Shown: in pieces, positions 12,151 to 23,731 of the stretch
Position numbering within the stretch: position 1 is the stretch's first letter
Layout: each line of letters begins with the position of its first letter
From: Adiantum capillus-veneris
Taxonomy: Eukaryota; Streptophyta; Polypodiopsida; Polypodiales; Pteridaceae
DNA length: 64,000 nt
Assembly (NCBI GenBank): GCA_014529385.2
Contig: CM043966.1
Coordinates: 111,342,468-111,406,467 of the forward strand
Direction of reading: 5' to 3'
The notes under the pieces: model-generated
What the model was told of the DNA's origin: nothing
Seen by the model: the letters and a program-made list of their open reading frames with translations, nothing else
Database searches by the model: none
Made by a program: the position numbers and the translations under genes

Positions 12151-12211
12151 ATGGCTCATTATTTTTTGTTGTTGTGCATGTGTATATGTGTGTGTGTGAG
12201 AGAGAGAGAGT

Positions 12212-12269
<58 letters not shown>

Positions 12270-12402
12270 ATGAGTCAGATCACTTGGATATCATGGGAGA
12301 GAAAACGCAAGGAGAATTGATATACTGCAGCTACACCCCATAGCGCCGTGTCTGCAACAAGTAATTGTGTGTGCGTTTGCGTGCGCACTCGCGCGCGCAC
12401 GC

Positions 12403-12434
<32 letters not shown>

Positions 12435-12930
12435 GCAAATTTAGCAAGTTAAAATACAGTAAAACCGATTATTTGTGAACGCTGGTTCCAATTAAGCATT
12501 TCATAAGGTTCATGAATCACAAAAAGGCCTCAAATTTGAAGGGTGACCTACTACTTTTCCTTTTTCAGAAGGTTCCTTTTTTTTTCTACACAAATTGGAA
12601 GGGCATACAGATATGTTTTTCTAAATTTTTCTACAATTTATATCTACACTATTCTATCTATACTATTTATAATGGAGATTAAAATTTTCCAAGAAGGAGA
12701 TGGCTTCCACACATCAGCTCTTGGAGCGTTTGAACGGAATTGCAGTGCAAATGCACCTTTCAAATGGAATTTGGAAACTTAAGCTATGCTGTACAGACTT
12801 ATAGCCACTCGAGTGTGTGTGTGTGTGTTTGAGACACACACACACAGATTGGCGTCTATGTGTGTGTGTGTGAGAGAGGGATCAACGAGACTCAACGATT
12901 GGAGAGAGAGAAAGAGAGCACGACTCACAC

Positions 12931-13026
<96 letters not shown>

Positions 13027-13570
13027 GGGTTGCACACCTTGCCGTTTGTAAATTTTTCTTACTAGCTATGTTGGTGTTTAGCGACCGTTGCAGCCTGTGA
13101 GTGCAATGGATGACACCATGGTGAAGGGTGGACATTTTATTGGTTTGGGTACCAACGTTGTAACTTTCTCTAACAAGGTATCTGTGCCTCTAACGATTGA
13201 GTTGCCACTACAAAATTTGACACTAGTGGTGGGCGAAGCCTTGAATGTGGTGTTGGCGGAGCCATAAGAGTTTATTAACTCATCAACTACGTCACCCGTG
13301 GCTCTGATGTTGGTTGTGGAACTGTGTACGTAGTGCAGGATTTAGTGATTCGCATTATCGACTCTGTCTTAGTTGGGATGCATCCAACCGTCAGGCAACT
13401 CTTGCCTCACTATCCGCCAAGAGAGAAAATCTATAAGAGGAGCTTCGTTAGGTTGAGAAATAGGTTTCAGAGCTTGAAACTACAATTAGCCAAGTTGGGA
13501 ATGTGCTAAAAGGGTTTGAATGTTTCCTTTCATCAACATTTAGATGCAGGCAATTTGAGACAACCAAAAA
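11933..13570 (+). repeat. Array copy 7, lacking the LTR-like module
   Basis: The order is CCTGGTAGGTGCACACACG, GT and GA tracts (12,062-12,147; 12,198-12,268), the spacer modules, a long (GT)n(GA)n tract (12,930-13,022) and the ORF module (13,023-13,570; frame 13,324-13,509). The array ends here; the LTR-like module is missing. Just after the end, AAAGGGTTTGAATGTTTC and its flank are repeated in diverged form (about 13,575-13,650). Confidence 0.75.
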
Positions 13571-14360
13571 AGTTTCGAATGTTTCAAAAAGGGTTTGAAT
13601 GTTTCATTTCATCAAAATTGAGGTGCAAGCAATTTGAAACAACCAGAAACGTTTCAGCTTGAGGATATGTTGTTTTCCTTATTGATTGTCATGTCATCTG
13701 TGGTTGAGGAGCATACATTTGGTTGTGATTCTGATAATAGAATGGATGGCATTGGTCAAAGTTGTAAGTTAACTAGCCTACAAGGCATGGACCAAGTTAA
13801 TATGTAAAGCGTAGATGGACACAATCCAAGGATGGTAAAAGGATCAAGAATGCAAGTGAACTAGATTTTGATGATGATGATGACATTGATCATATATCCT
13901 AGTAACAGTTTGTGGTGGAAACTTTACTACATGTGTAGCATTCACTCAGTCACATGGGTTTGGTTGTTGTTTAGGGATTATATGAATATATGGGTTTGGA
14001 TTATATATATGATTCCACAACTTTTGTGGTTCTCAGTGGATGGTATGACTTTAGCATCAGAGGTGGGTGCTCATGCACAAGGCATGAAAAATATTTAATG
14101 CTCTAGAGTTCATCATATATAGAAATTAATGATCAATAATAAGATGAAATGAGTGTCTCAAAGATAGCGCAAACTTTGATATGACTTCATAAGGTTGTGC
14201 CTATTTTGCTGAACGTTTACCTTATGGTGATCAATGTCATTTATAGTTTAGATACAAATAGTTGAGTGTCCAATTTTTCATGACATGAGTGCTCAAACAC
14301 TTTTCTCAAATACGTGTGCATGTGTGCGCGTATGTGTGTGTGTGTGTGTGTGTTTCAGAG
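13571..14360. other. Non-repetitive stretch, no gene seen
   Basis: This AT-rich stretch has a short GATGAT run (13,868-13,883) and no convincing coding frame; the 76-codon frame at 13,868-14,098 has no recognisable features. It ends in a (GT)n tract (about 14,336-14,353) next to the LINE tail. It probably represents the DNA into which the second LINE inserted. Confidence 0.5.
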
Positions 14361-14763
14361 AGATAGATAGATAGATAGATAGATAGATTTTATTATTGTC
14401 CTCGGAGGTCAAATATGACCTATGGGACCAAAGTTACATGTGATGTAGTATGTGTATGGCTGATGAGTGACTCTCGATGCTCCAAAATTGTGGTGATGAG
14501 AGTCGCAATGGAGAGCCCACACATTGGCCGGGAGAGGAAAGTGTGTAGGTCTAAGTTATGGCTGAAAATGTCAGAGAAGCAAGTTCGGATGTGACCAAAA
14601 GCTGAGCACTCTAGTAGTGCGTGGTACTCAAACTCTCAAACTTGCAGTGAGCACAATGTGCACAGTAAATTTGACTCTTCTCCATTGCCCCAACGCCCTA
14701 TCTCGCATCGAAGGAAATGGGAGCTAAAGCTGAATGGATGCAATAGTGCGTATCACCGACAAG
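14361..14763 (-). mobile_element. LINE copy 2, 3' fragment
   Basis: The fragment begins with a GATA-repeat tail (14,362-14,388) and matches 2,333-2,720 of LINE copy 1, including CTCGGAGGTCAAATATGACC. It breaks off at GACAAG, exactly where the rest of the same LINE resumes at 46,637. The split is explained by the hAT-type insertion. Confidence 0.9.
14756..14763. repeat. hAT target-site duplication, left (CCGACAAG)
   Basis: These eight bases are repeated exactly at 46,629-46,636. Joining the LINE across one copy restores an alignment to LINE copy 1 (ATCGTGGACAAGGGAATAGG there). Eight bases is the canonical duplication length for hAT transposons. Confidence 0.9.
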
Positions 14764-14889
14764 TAGGGATTTTAATTACGCGATGATACATTTTGTTAAA
14801 TGTTAATTATTGTTGTTATTATCACTATTTTTTTCATGTTAATAACATATCTAGTGTCATGACTTACGAAAACTGGTAGAAAACGTAGA

Positions 14890-14965
14890 ATCGGCGGGGC
14901 AACCACAAACCCCGGCAGGCCCGGCGGGCAAAGCAAGAATCCCGCCGGCCCCGTCATGTACCCCC
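14890..14965. promoter_or_regulatory. Left GC-rich subterminal motifs of the hAT element
   Basis: The block contains GCCCGGCGGG-type motifs in both orientations (CCCGGCAGGCCCGGCGGG and CCCGCCGG) in otherwise AT-rich DNA. A matching block lies at the other end (46,429-46,502). hAT transposases are known to bind short subterminal repeats; that these are the binding sites is inference. Confidence 0.55.
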
Positions 14966-14982
14966 TCCATATTTGGCGGCTC

Positions 14983-15067
14983 TATATAACCCTGTAGTAG
15001 ACATCACATCACATCACCGCTTCCTCTAAATTTGGTCATCCTTTAAAATTTAGAAGAACAACTAAAG
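14983..15067 (+). promoter_or_regulatory. Left inward promoter and leader exon of the transposase gene
   Basis: A TATATAA box (14,983-14,989) follows the GC-rich block and is followed by a short leader. A good splice donor sits at 15,067/15,068 (CTAAAG|GTAAAAG), just 12 bases before Ty3 element A. The matching acceptor would be at 40,993 (TTGTATTGCAG), 14 bases upstream of the transposase ATG. The transcription start is assumed from the TATA box. Confidence 0.55.
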
Positions 15068-15074
15068 GTAAAAG

Positions 15075-15079
15075 AATGA
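15075..15079. repeat. Target duplication of Ty3 element A (AATGA, left)
   Basis: AATGA directly precedes the LTR start TGTTAACC and is repeated at 40,229-40,233 after the second LTR. Five bases is the usual length for Ty3/gypsy elements. Confidence 0.9.
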
Positions 15080-15399
15080 TGTTAACCCTCACGGCTCACA
15101 GACACCCTATCACCTACGATGGACGTTGTAACCTACGGCCGACGTTGTATTATTTACTTGTAGAGTCAGGTACCGGGCTTGTCGGTCCAATAGGAAAAGG
15201 GTAAGAGTGATCGCCGATGAGAGGCGCACTCTAGCTGGAACATTCAAGGGATTAGTTGGCTAAGCATGGGTGCCCAGGTGTGAATGGGGTGAGCTCAGAT
15301 AAAAGTCAACTAAACCTAAAATTCACTCATTCTCTCGTTTGTGCAATAGAAGAGTGCTCTTGCTCCATCTCTATCTCCATCTTCTTCTTCTTCACCTCC

Positions 15400-15476
<77 letters not shown>

Positions 15477-15713
15477 TGCGATCGAGCATTACGGCGGCAC
15501 GACGGCGGTGAAGCGGTTGAGCACGACGTAGCGGCGTCTCCTTCTTCTTCGCAGCGAGGAATCCTCCACGGCAGGAGCATAGAGCGGTGAGTGACACACC
15601 ATTGCCCTCTTTTGAGCTTACTAGTTAAGCTAGTTGTGTGCTTGGAGCCGTCTGTGGCTCGCACACAGTGTTAGGCAAGTCCCTTGCTTTGACAGTGCGG
15701 CAAGGAGCGCACA
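15080..15713 (+). repeat. 5' LTR of element A
   Basis: The LTR starts TGTTAACCCTCACGGC and ends GGAGCGCACA. It is clearly homologous to 39,604-40,228 with scattered differences. It contains a (GT)n(GA)n tract at 15,403-15,475, whose length differs between the two LTRs. The TATA region reads AGATAAAAG here but ATATAAAAG in the 3' LTR, so the 5' promoter may be weakened. Confidence 0.9.
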
Positions 15714-15717
15714 TTTT

Positions 15718-15739
15718 TGGCATTGTTGCCGGGGAATCG
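15718..15739 (+). other. Primer-binding site of element A (tRNA-Asp type)
   Basis: TGGCATTGTTGCCGGGGAAT begins four bases after the LTR. It resembles the complement of the 3' end of plant tRNA-Asp (TGGCGCCGTTGCCGGGGA), with the GCC changed to ATT. Confidence 0.75.
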
Positions 15740-16811
15740 CCCTGCACTAAGCCCTAGAGGCACTTTGTGCTTCTCCTATGAGTTGTTTGTAGTAGGAAAG
15801 AAGAAGAAGAGGAAGAGGAATGAGTTATTTTTCTGCAAGTTGTTAATTTCTGTATTGTCTGCAAGTGCTGTGATTTCTGCATAATGTTGTGTTTTCTGTT
15901 TGCACATAGTCTTTGCACAATTAGTAGTCGTTAGCTTGTTCGCAGTGAATGAATAAGTAAGTAGACAATTAGCAATTTCTGTTTGCACACAATCTGTACA
16001 CAGTTTTCTGTCAAGGTTTGCCTGCACACAGTCTTTGCACAATAAGGTAGTGAGAGAGGAAGTAGGTGGACAGTTAGCCCACTATCAGTAAGCAGTTAGC
16101 AGAGTGGTTAGGTAGGTGTTGACAGTGTGTGTGGCCAAGAAAGGGTCACCTAAACCGCGTGCGGACGTCGCCTCAAAAAAAATAAAAATAAAAAATAAAA
16201 TAAATAAATAAAAAATATATATATATATTCAAGCGTGAGTGACTGGGGGGCTACACTAAAATTTTGATCGGGATCGGGATCATTTCCCCAAGCCCAAGCC
16301 CAAGCCCAGGCCCAGGCCTCAATCCTTAGTCTTATGATATATACTAAACTCACTCTTATATATATACCCTACCCCCTCAAGAGGGAATGAGAGCATGTGG
16401 GGCAAGTCCTCCACTCTCCTCCCTTCTCTTCCCACTTGCACCCTTAGACTTTCTAATTTGGGCCTAGTTCCCTACTAGAAATTGACGGTTTTAGGGACTC
16501 CGAGGGCATAAAGTGACCTATCGGAGGGCTGTAAAGCACGGCACGTCCCTCTGACCGAGACGCTCGTTTTGAGCTATCATACGTTCTATTCAATAGCTGG
16601 GTCAGAAAAAAAGGACCAAAAAATCAAACAATAAATAAATAAGACACCCAAAAATACTAGGTGAGCAGCCTTCACCGGCACTCACTAACACTTTTAGGGG
16701 ATCCAAGTCATATGGACCTACGCTCTGGACGAGTGTTAGAGAATGAGCATATTGGTAGTGCCTCCATTTACGCGGGCACCCATTATTCCTCCACACTAGG
16801 TTCTGGACCTT
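15740..16811 (+). other. Leader of element A, no gene
   Basis: The leader between primer site and gag is about 1.1 kb. It contains TG-rich sequence with repeated CTGTTTGCACA motifs (about 15,895-16,045), an A-rich run, a small CCCAAG/CCCAGG hexamer array (16,286-16,318) and TATATATATA at about 16,357-16,366. No coding frame is convincing. Confidence 0.5.
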
Positions 16812-19735
16812 TTGGCCGGGACTCAAGGTAGCGCGACCCAAGATCCTCATATCGCGTCTAGTGATTCTTCCTCTGACTACGAAGTCATGGAGGGGTATCC
16901 TACACCAAACCCTAATAGTTCAAGTCAAGACATGCATGCCATGGGCCCACGGCCCGGGTCCAGTTTGTTTAGCCGCTTAAAAGAGACCCTTAGTAGAGCT
17001 ACTCGCTCTGAACATGCGGTTAATGAAATAAATGAAGGGAGTAGGGAAGTAAATTCGTCATTCATGTCTAAAATAGACCCTATGCTTCTTGAGAGTGTGC
17101 ATGTGAATGTTCCATCCACTGCACCTCCTGATCCTTTAGGACTATCTCCCTTTGAGGTTTTACTACCCGATGGTAGGAGTCTTGCCGAAGTACAAGAGAT
17201 CGAACGCTATATGCAAGCAACAAGGGAGAGGGAAATTGAGAACCTACGAAGGCTAGAACAAAGTCGAGCCCTGAAAGCAAAGGCTCCTATGACAACAATC
17301 ATGCCAGCCGAGCAACCGAGTGCTCCCAAGGTAGCAGTCATGGAGGGTCAAGCGATGGGGAGCAATAATGCTTCCACTTCGAGGGAAACCTCCAGCACGC
17401 CAGGCTTAGATGGGATATTCCTAAACGAAAATTAGGAGTATGACCTACAAGCAGAAGCTTTAAATGATGGGTACACAGGACACACCTATCATGTGGGTTG
17501 GTTAGATGTTCTACAATCCACATCGGGTGCTACTAGCATAGATGAGCAACAACAAAAAGTCTGTGATGTCTTCCATAGGATTGTCGAGTTAGAAAGACAG
17601 AACACAGGGATCAATATGCCTTCAACACGCCTAATGAGATTCTTGGATACAGGAAAGGCCAACCAACCAACCCTATCACAAATGGAGACTCCCTCAGTGA
17701 GCCCCATTGATCCTCCATATGTTGTTTCGCCAGGAGCCTCAGTACAATCTGAGCCCACAAGTGGCAGCTTTACCTTCCCAGATCTAGCTCATCTTTCTCT
17801 TAATGAAACTACGGCTACCATGCATATCCCAGTGGTGAGCATGACAAGAAGTACACCATGGAGTTCATTTGTTAATACTGCGTTGATGCCTTGTAGCACA
17901 GTGCCCCCAACTATACCTACATGTATGTATCAATCATGTGCACCTGTCGTACCTCAGCCTCATGTAGCTCCTACACCTCTGATTATTCCAAGAGCATACA
18001 ATCCACAATGGAATTATCCAAGTTCTTATACAAGTGGGGCCATGCCATTTAATAATAACATGCCATACCAGGCACCCCCTATGCCTAGGGCCACGCTTGT
18101 AAACTTTGGACCACCGTCTGGTACACCACCATACGAAATATGGGACCCAAGAGCCGCGCGTATGCCAAGGCCAAGGCCAAGGCCAACTCCCATCTCACAT
18201 GTGGTTCCAGGAGCACATACACCCATTATACCTACTCAAATAGGAGATTTGGCAGCATTTTCTCAAACTATCGGTCGCTCTATTGCGGAAAACATGCATA
18301 GTGCACCTGATAGAGAGCCTAGGAGCAAGGCAGTTCAAGTAGCTAAGCTCACACACAAATTCAGTGGAGACGGAGATGCTAGAAAGCATATGGAAGTCTT
18401 TGAACATGTGCGTGATTCCTTGGAAGAGCACAATGAGCTACATAAGTGTAAGGCTTTGAGTTTGACCCTAAGCGGAAAGGCTGGAGATTGGTATAGAACC
18501 TTAAGAGTAGAAGAGAAAACGATCTACTCTACTCTTAGGAGACTGTTCTTAAAATAATACATACGAGAGGGAGTACTTTGGGGTGTAGCCTCTTAGCTCC
18601 AGAAAGCCCAACGAGAAGAAGGTGAATCCGTGAGAGACTTCATTAGTCGCCTAAAGAATTTGAATTCTCGATGCAATCCAAAGGAGCGATTCAACAACAA
18701 CCAATTGCTTGATAGATTCATTAGGGGACTAGGACATGAAAGTATCTATAATGGCCTAGTCATTAGAGGTATCACTACTTGGGAAGCAGTCACCATGAAT
18801 GCAATCCAAGTGGAGGATAATTTAATGATTGCAGGAGAAAGAGTGTCTGCCGAGCCGAAGTCTAGTAGCTCGCAAGCGTCAGGGCATGAGCGAATGAAGA
18901 TAAAGCCAATCGTGAAAGAGCAAACGATATCTGAGATGACTTTGGCAGATCTCACCAAGGCCATCCAAGAAAGCCTTAGGGTTAATCGTGCTCCACAAAA
19001 CACTCATATGTATCCAAGAAGGGAGCAACAATGGTGCTCAATTTTCTTGGGCCCACATACTATGAGTGAATGCCCTACTTTCAGAGTAAAGTTTAACGGG
19101 ACTTGTAACGCATGTGGCCATCAAGCGAAGGATTGCCTAATGCTTAAACGCATCATGGAAAATAGACCGCCTATAGCTTGGGCAGACTCACCTCGAGTTC
19201 CTGCATTGATGCCTACCCCACCCATGGAGCAACAATTGCCATTGCAGCACATGGTCCCTAGAACCCAAAATGTGGTCCAAACCACACCGTTGCCACCTCT
19301 AGTGCTAGGACCGCAACGCCCTCATCCAAGAGTTACACCTATGAACCAAATAGGTTGCGAGTCATCTAGTACTTATGTAGATTGCGAAGAGGACATAGAC
19401 TCTAGTATCACCTATGGAGTCGACATGCTTGAGGAGTGTCCCATGTACTATATGGAAGACCATTGGGGACAAATCAAACCGATATATCAAGCTACTGCGC
19501 TAGCAGCAAGAGGCCAAAACATTAATAGTTTTGCCAGGAGACCACCTCTTCAGTGCTACGAATGTGGTGGACCACATCGAGGCTGAGTGCCCCATTAGAA
19601 TGCAAAAGAATGCTGCACTAATGCAAACAAGTCAAGGGAGTGCATTGGCAATGCCAATACTCACTTGTAATCATTGTGGCATAGATCATTTGATCGCATA
19701 GTGTCCTAACAATCCAAACGCGCCGAAAATCGCAC
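16812..19735 (+). pseudogene. Element A gag (capsid/nucleocapsid), broken
   Basis: Three open pieces (to 17,435; 17,493-18,557; 18,630-19,586) lie in the same frame, separated by TAG and TAA codons, and form one original ORF. The start is uncertain; the first ATG in frame is near 16,887. A retrotransposon gag core is seen around 18,340-18,740 (HKFSGDGDARKHMEVFEHV, AGDWYRTL, FISRLKNLN). The C-terminus has short zinc knuckles of spacing C-x2-C-x3-H-x4-C: CYECGGPH continuing in the next frame as IEAEC, CNHCGIDHLIA-stop-C, and a degraded CSIFLGPHTMSEC. A frameshift lies in the second to last knuckle. Gag would package the element RNA. Confidence 0.75.
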
Positions 19736-19737
19736 CA

Positions 19738-21462
19738 TTGAAATTAATAGAGATTGTTGATGGGACACCACCAACTATAAACATAGCACCAGTGAATGCA
19801 CTCACACGGTCGATGCTCCAAAAGCAAAATTACATCCTCGAAGAGAGAGATGCTGCAGCCATTGGCCGAGCGAGAAAGAAGAAAACACGAAGAAAGAAAT
19901 TCCTTAATGCTTCTAGCTCAAAGACTAACATAGGGACAGGAGAGGATCCCATGTATATGAATGACCTTGAGGATGACTCAGATTCGATAGAGACCACGGA
20001 GACCAAAACTATTACTACAAAGGAAAAAGCCATTGAGGAGGATCACGAGAGGGAATTACAACGAACACCAAAAGAGTATTCAAAGTTAAACCACCCAATT
20101 GCGAACCCCCAAGATAAGCCACGAGAGACAAAAAATGAGGATTGCAAGAGAAAGATTGGAACCTATCCAAACCCAACAGTGGAAATTGAACGAGTCCAAC
20201 AACTGAGGGGTTTGGTGGAAGAAACTCAACGAACATTAAAACCTAAACCCAAACATATCCAGATGTCGGACCCAGTGTTTCCCACACAAGTTCAACCTCA
20301 CAAGAACTACAGGCCGTTAGCTATACCCAATATCATTCGGGAAGAGAGTGAGGGTAGGACATCTGAAAGTGGACACACACCTTTCCTACTAGAGAGAATT
20401 TTTGGTGAGGGAATGCCTGACCCCCTTGAAGAAGTGGAGATTCCATCTTCACCATTCTCTTGTCAGGGTCCTATGTCCCACAAGATTCCATTAAATTTTG
20501 CCAAATTGATGGATTTCATGTCTTCAGAAGTTAGAACCACCATCATGTCCAAACTATATAATGACCCCGAGCTAGTCTCAGCTCTTCGAGCCTTCCTCAA
20601 TGGAGAATTATAGGCCGGATTACCACAGTTTGCACATATGAACAAACCTGACTCGGTAATGAATGATGAGGAACATTTAGCACCACCATCTGACCTAGCG
20701 GGACATGAATCTGTAATTGAAATACCCGTTAACAAGTTGGGACAATACTTTGAAGGTGATGAATCTAATGCTACTCTAACAATCACTACTAAAGGATTAA
20801 CTGTAAAGGGGGTCCTTGACGGTGGTGCGGGAGTCAGCATGGTGACAAAGAGTTGTTGGGAGTCTATGGGGCAACCTCACCTTGAAGCCACAAGCGTAGT
20901 GGTAAAAACGGCTAATGGATCTATTGTTACGCCTATTGGAATGCTAAAGGATCTGAGGATCAAGGTATTGGGACACAAGGTAAGGCAGACTTTCATTGTT
21001 ATGGATTTTTCCAAGCATCCTATGTCATTTGAGATGATCTTAGGGCGTCCATTCATGAGGGAAGCAAAAATGGTGCATGACTGGTCCAAAAACCACGTCT
21101 ACTTACAGTTCCAAGACTCTGTCATTCGAGTTGATCTTATAAGTGGTCGAACGCATCCTCTAGGAAATAAATTCATCATTGATAATCTATCAGAAACAAC
21201 AATTCACTCAGCTCCATTACAGTATTGTTACACGTGTAACGAAGACACGGATATTGGGGAGAACTCTCCTTATATGGATATCCTACCCGGAATGGCTGAG
21301 TCAGACAATGTCGATTGGGTGCACCTAGCGGAAACTATAGATACATGGGGAGCTAGAGGAACAACCTGGGTAACACCAGATGGGGACAAGATACCACACA
21401 TTGCACCAGTAAACATGTTAGGTGTAGCGCATGTAACATCCGATGATAAGAAACCTACATGA
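19738..21462 (+). pseudogene. Element A linker and aspartic protease
   Basis: A charged linker (19,738-20,613) is followed after a TAG and 24 bases by the protease frame (20,638-21,462), all in one frame. The retropepsin active-site motif is VLDGGAGVSMV (Asp-Gly-Gly-Ala), and the flap/dimer side is MILGRPFMREAKMVHDW. The protease would cleave Gag-Pol. It lies in a different frame from the reverse transcriptase, with a 20-base overlap (21,443-21,462). Confidence 0.8.
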
Positions 21463-23406
21463 GAGTGAAACTGATGATTCCTCAAAGGCTTCAGGCCAAT
21501 ACACATCAGAAACGGAATCTCAGGGAGAAATGGATTCAGAACTTGAGGAAACATCGAGTGAACCAAGTATAGAAACTAAACACTCAAGGCCTAGTACGAC
21601 CATCTATGGTAATTTATATGAGAGTGAAGAAGATACAAGCGAAGACCTATCAGGCGAGTCGAGTTCCAACATTTACCAAAATCAAAACCTTAACAAGAAA
21701 CAAAGGTCATATAAGAGACGACGATATCGAGCAAATGTGAGAGCTAGGATAAAAAAGGAAAGAACTACTATAGAATGGCTTAGCTATCTAGGGGCATGTG
21801 ATGCTCATCGAAAGCTAGTAGACAATTGGGGTGAACATCTCCAGAGTGTCATGTGGTGTAGCCCGCGACCCATTGACCTCGCTCAATTGGAGGTTACAGA
21901 GCCAAAATTGATTCGAACTATAAAAAGACGTCAAAACCGAGAGTTAGCACAACAACAAAAGGAGGCAGAACTAAAAGAAAAGTCTCTGTCAGGACAAGAG
22001 CCTGTTGACTTACATACGGCTCCTGAACATTTTAAATCTTATACCACGGGGGAGCGAAAGGTTGTGTATGCCAAATCCCAACAAATACCTACCAATGGAA
22101 GCACTGGAGTCTATGATGGTCCATCGGTAGTTAGAGAAATAGAATTAGGAGAACCAGGTGAGGAGTCTAAACCAGTCTTTATTGATCAAGACCTTACCGA
22201 AACTGAAGAGGCTGTACTTAAGGATCTCCTCATGGAATACAAGGATATCTTTGCTTGGACATATCATGACATGAAGGGCGTTCCACCTTCTGTGGTGCAA
22301 CATACAATTCCCATGATCAACATTGCTAAACCCGTCCAGCAACGACCCTATCCAATGAATCCTAAGTACGCCAAAATTGTACAAGAGGAGATTGAAAAAC
22401 TTATCCAATGTGGATTCATATACCCTATTGAGCACTCAGAATGGGTTTCTCCAATAGTCATTGTGCCAAAAAAGAATGGGAAACTAAGAGTGTACGTGGA
22501 CCTCAAGAAAGTTAATGCAACTACTAGGAGAGATCATTATCCCTTGCCATATTCAGAACATGTGCTTGAAAGAGTTGCGGGCAAGGAATCTTATAGCTTT
22601 TTAGATGGGTACTCTGGTTACAATCAAATCACAATTGCATTAGAGGACCAAGCTAAAATTGCTTTTATCACAGAGTTTGGAGTGTTTGCATTTCGTGTTA
22701 TGGCTTTTGGCTTAACAAATGCCCCTGCTACATTCCAACGATTAATAAACACTGCGTTTAAAGAATTTCTAAGGGAGTTTTGTGAAGATTTCCTAGATGA
22801 CCTTTGTGTTTATTCTTCTTGGGATAAGCATTTGTTATATCTACGAAAAATATTTGAACGGTGCAGATTTTATCGCATCTCATTGAACCCTTTTAAATGC
22901 CAATTTTGGGTTAAGCATGGAGTCATTCTAGGACATATAGTGTCCAAGCACGGGATATCCACAGATGAGAGTAAGATTAAAGCCATTGCCGATTTGCCAC
23001 CACCTACGAACTATAAAGGAGTTCAAAGATTTATGGGCCATGTTGGTTATTATCGAAGGTTTATTTTAAACTTTGCCGAGATAGTGCGTCCATTGTACAA
23101 GCTTCTTATCGAGTTTCACTGGACGGAAGAATGTCATCAATCTTATGAGTTATTAAAGAAGGCCCTAACAAGTGCTTCAATCCTGCGAACACCTGATTGG
23201 AATGTACCTTTTCATGTGCATATTGATGCATCAAACTTTGCTATTAGGTGTGTTCTAACTCAACCAGGACAACATAAATTGGACTACCCTATTAGCTTTG
23301 CAAGTCGCCAATTAAATAATGCCGAGATGAACTACACTACTACAGAGCGCGAAGGTCTAGCTATGATTTACGCAGTAAAGAAATTTCTCTATTACCTTCT
23401 TGCTAC
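21443..23406 (+). pseudogene. Element A reverse transcriptase and RNase H, cut by element B
   Basis: After an acidic N-terminal part, the RT domain shows YPIEHSEWVSPIVIVPKK, FGLTNAPATFQRL and the catalytic box FLDDLCVYS; then RNase H with HIDASNFAIRCVLTQ and FASRQLNNAEMNYTTTERE. The frame is open for almost 700 codons but ends artificially at 23,406, where element B inserted. The coding sequence resumes at 34,681 with KFVFYVDHQALLYLVN. The FLDD box is a tolerated variant of the YxDD motif in this superfamily. Confidence 0.88.
23403..23406. repeat. Target duplication of element B (CTAC, left)
   Basis: CTAC precedes TGAGGCGG and is repeated at 34,681-34,684. Removing element B and one CTAC restores GCT ACC AAG TTT in the RNase H frame of element A. 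Confidence 0.85.
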
Positions 23407-23665
23407 TGAGGCGGTCCGGGGCGGGCAACAAGAAGAGCAACCTCTAGACACCCTTCAAGGCTCCCGTGCTGCTCAATGGGGATGGGGCACAACACAACAC
23501 AAACCAAAACAACAAACCCACAGCCAAATCCCAACTACACAAGGGACACCACCTAGTTTAGGAGCGAACTAGGACGCAAAAGAGGAGAATCGTTAGAGCA
23601 ACCCACAAACAAGCAAGGAATTTACACTAACCCTAACACCAATGGAACACTCTCACACACTAAAA

Positions 23666-23731
<66 letters not shown>

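Noticed and set aside
16150-16353. Minus-strand frame with Ala-Trp repeats in the leader of element A
   Set aside because: It is produced by the CCCAAG hexamer array and has no other coding feature.
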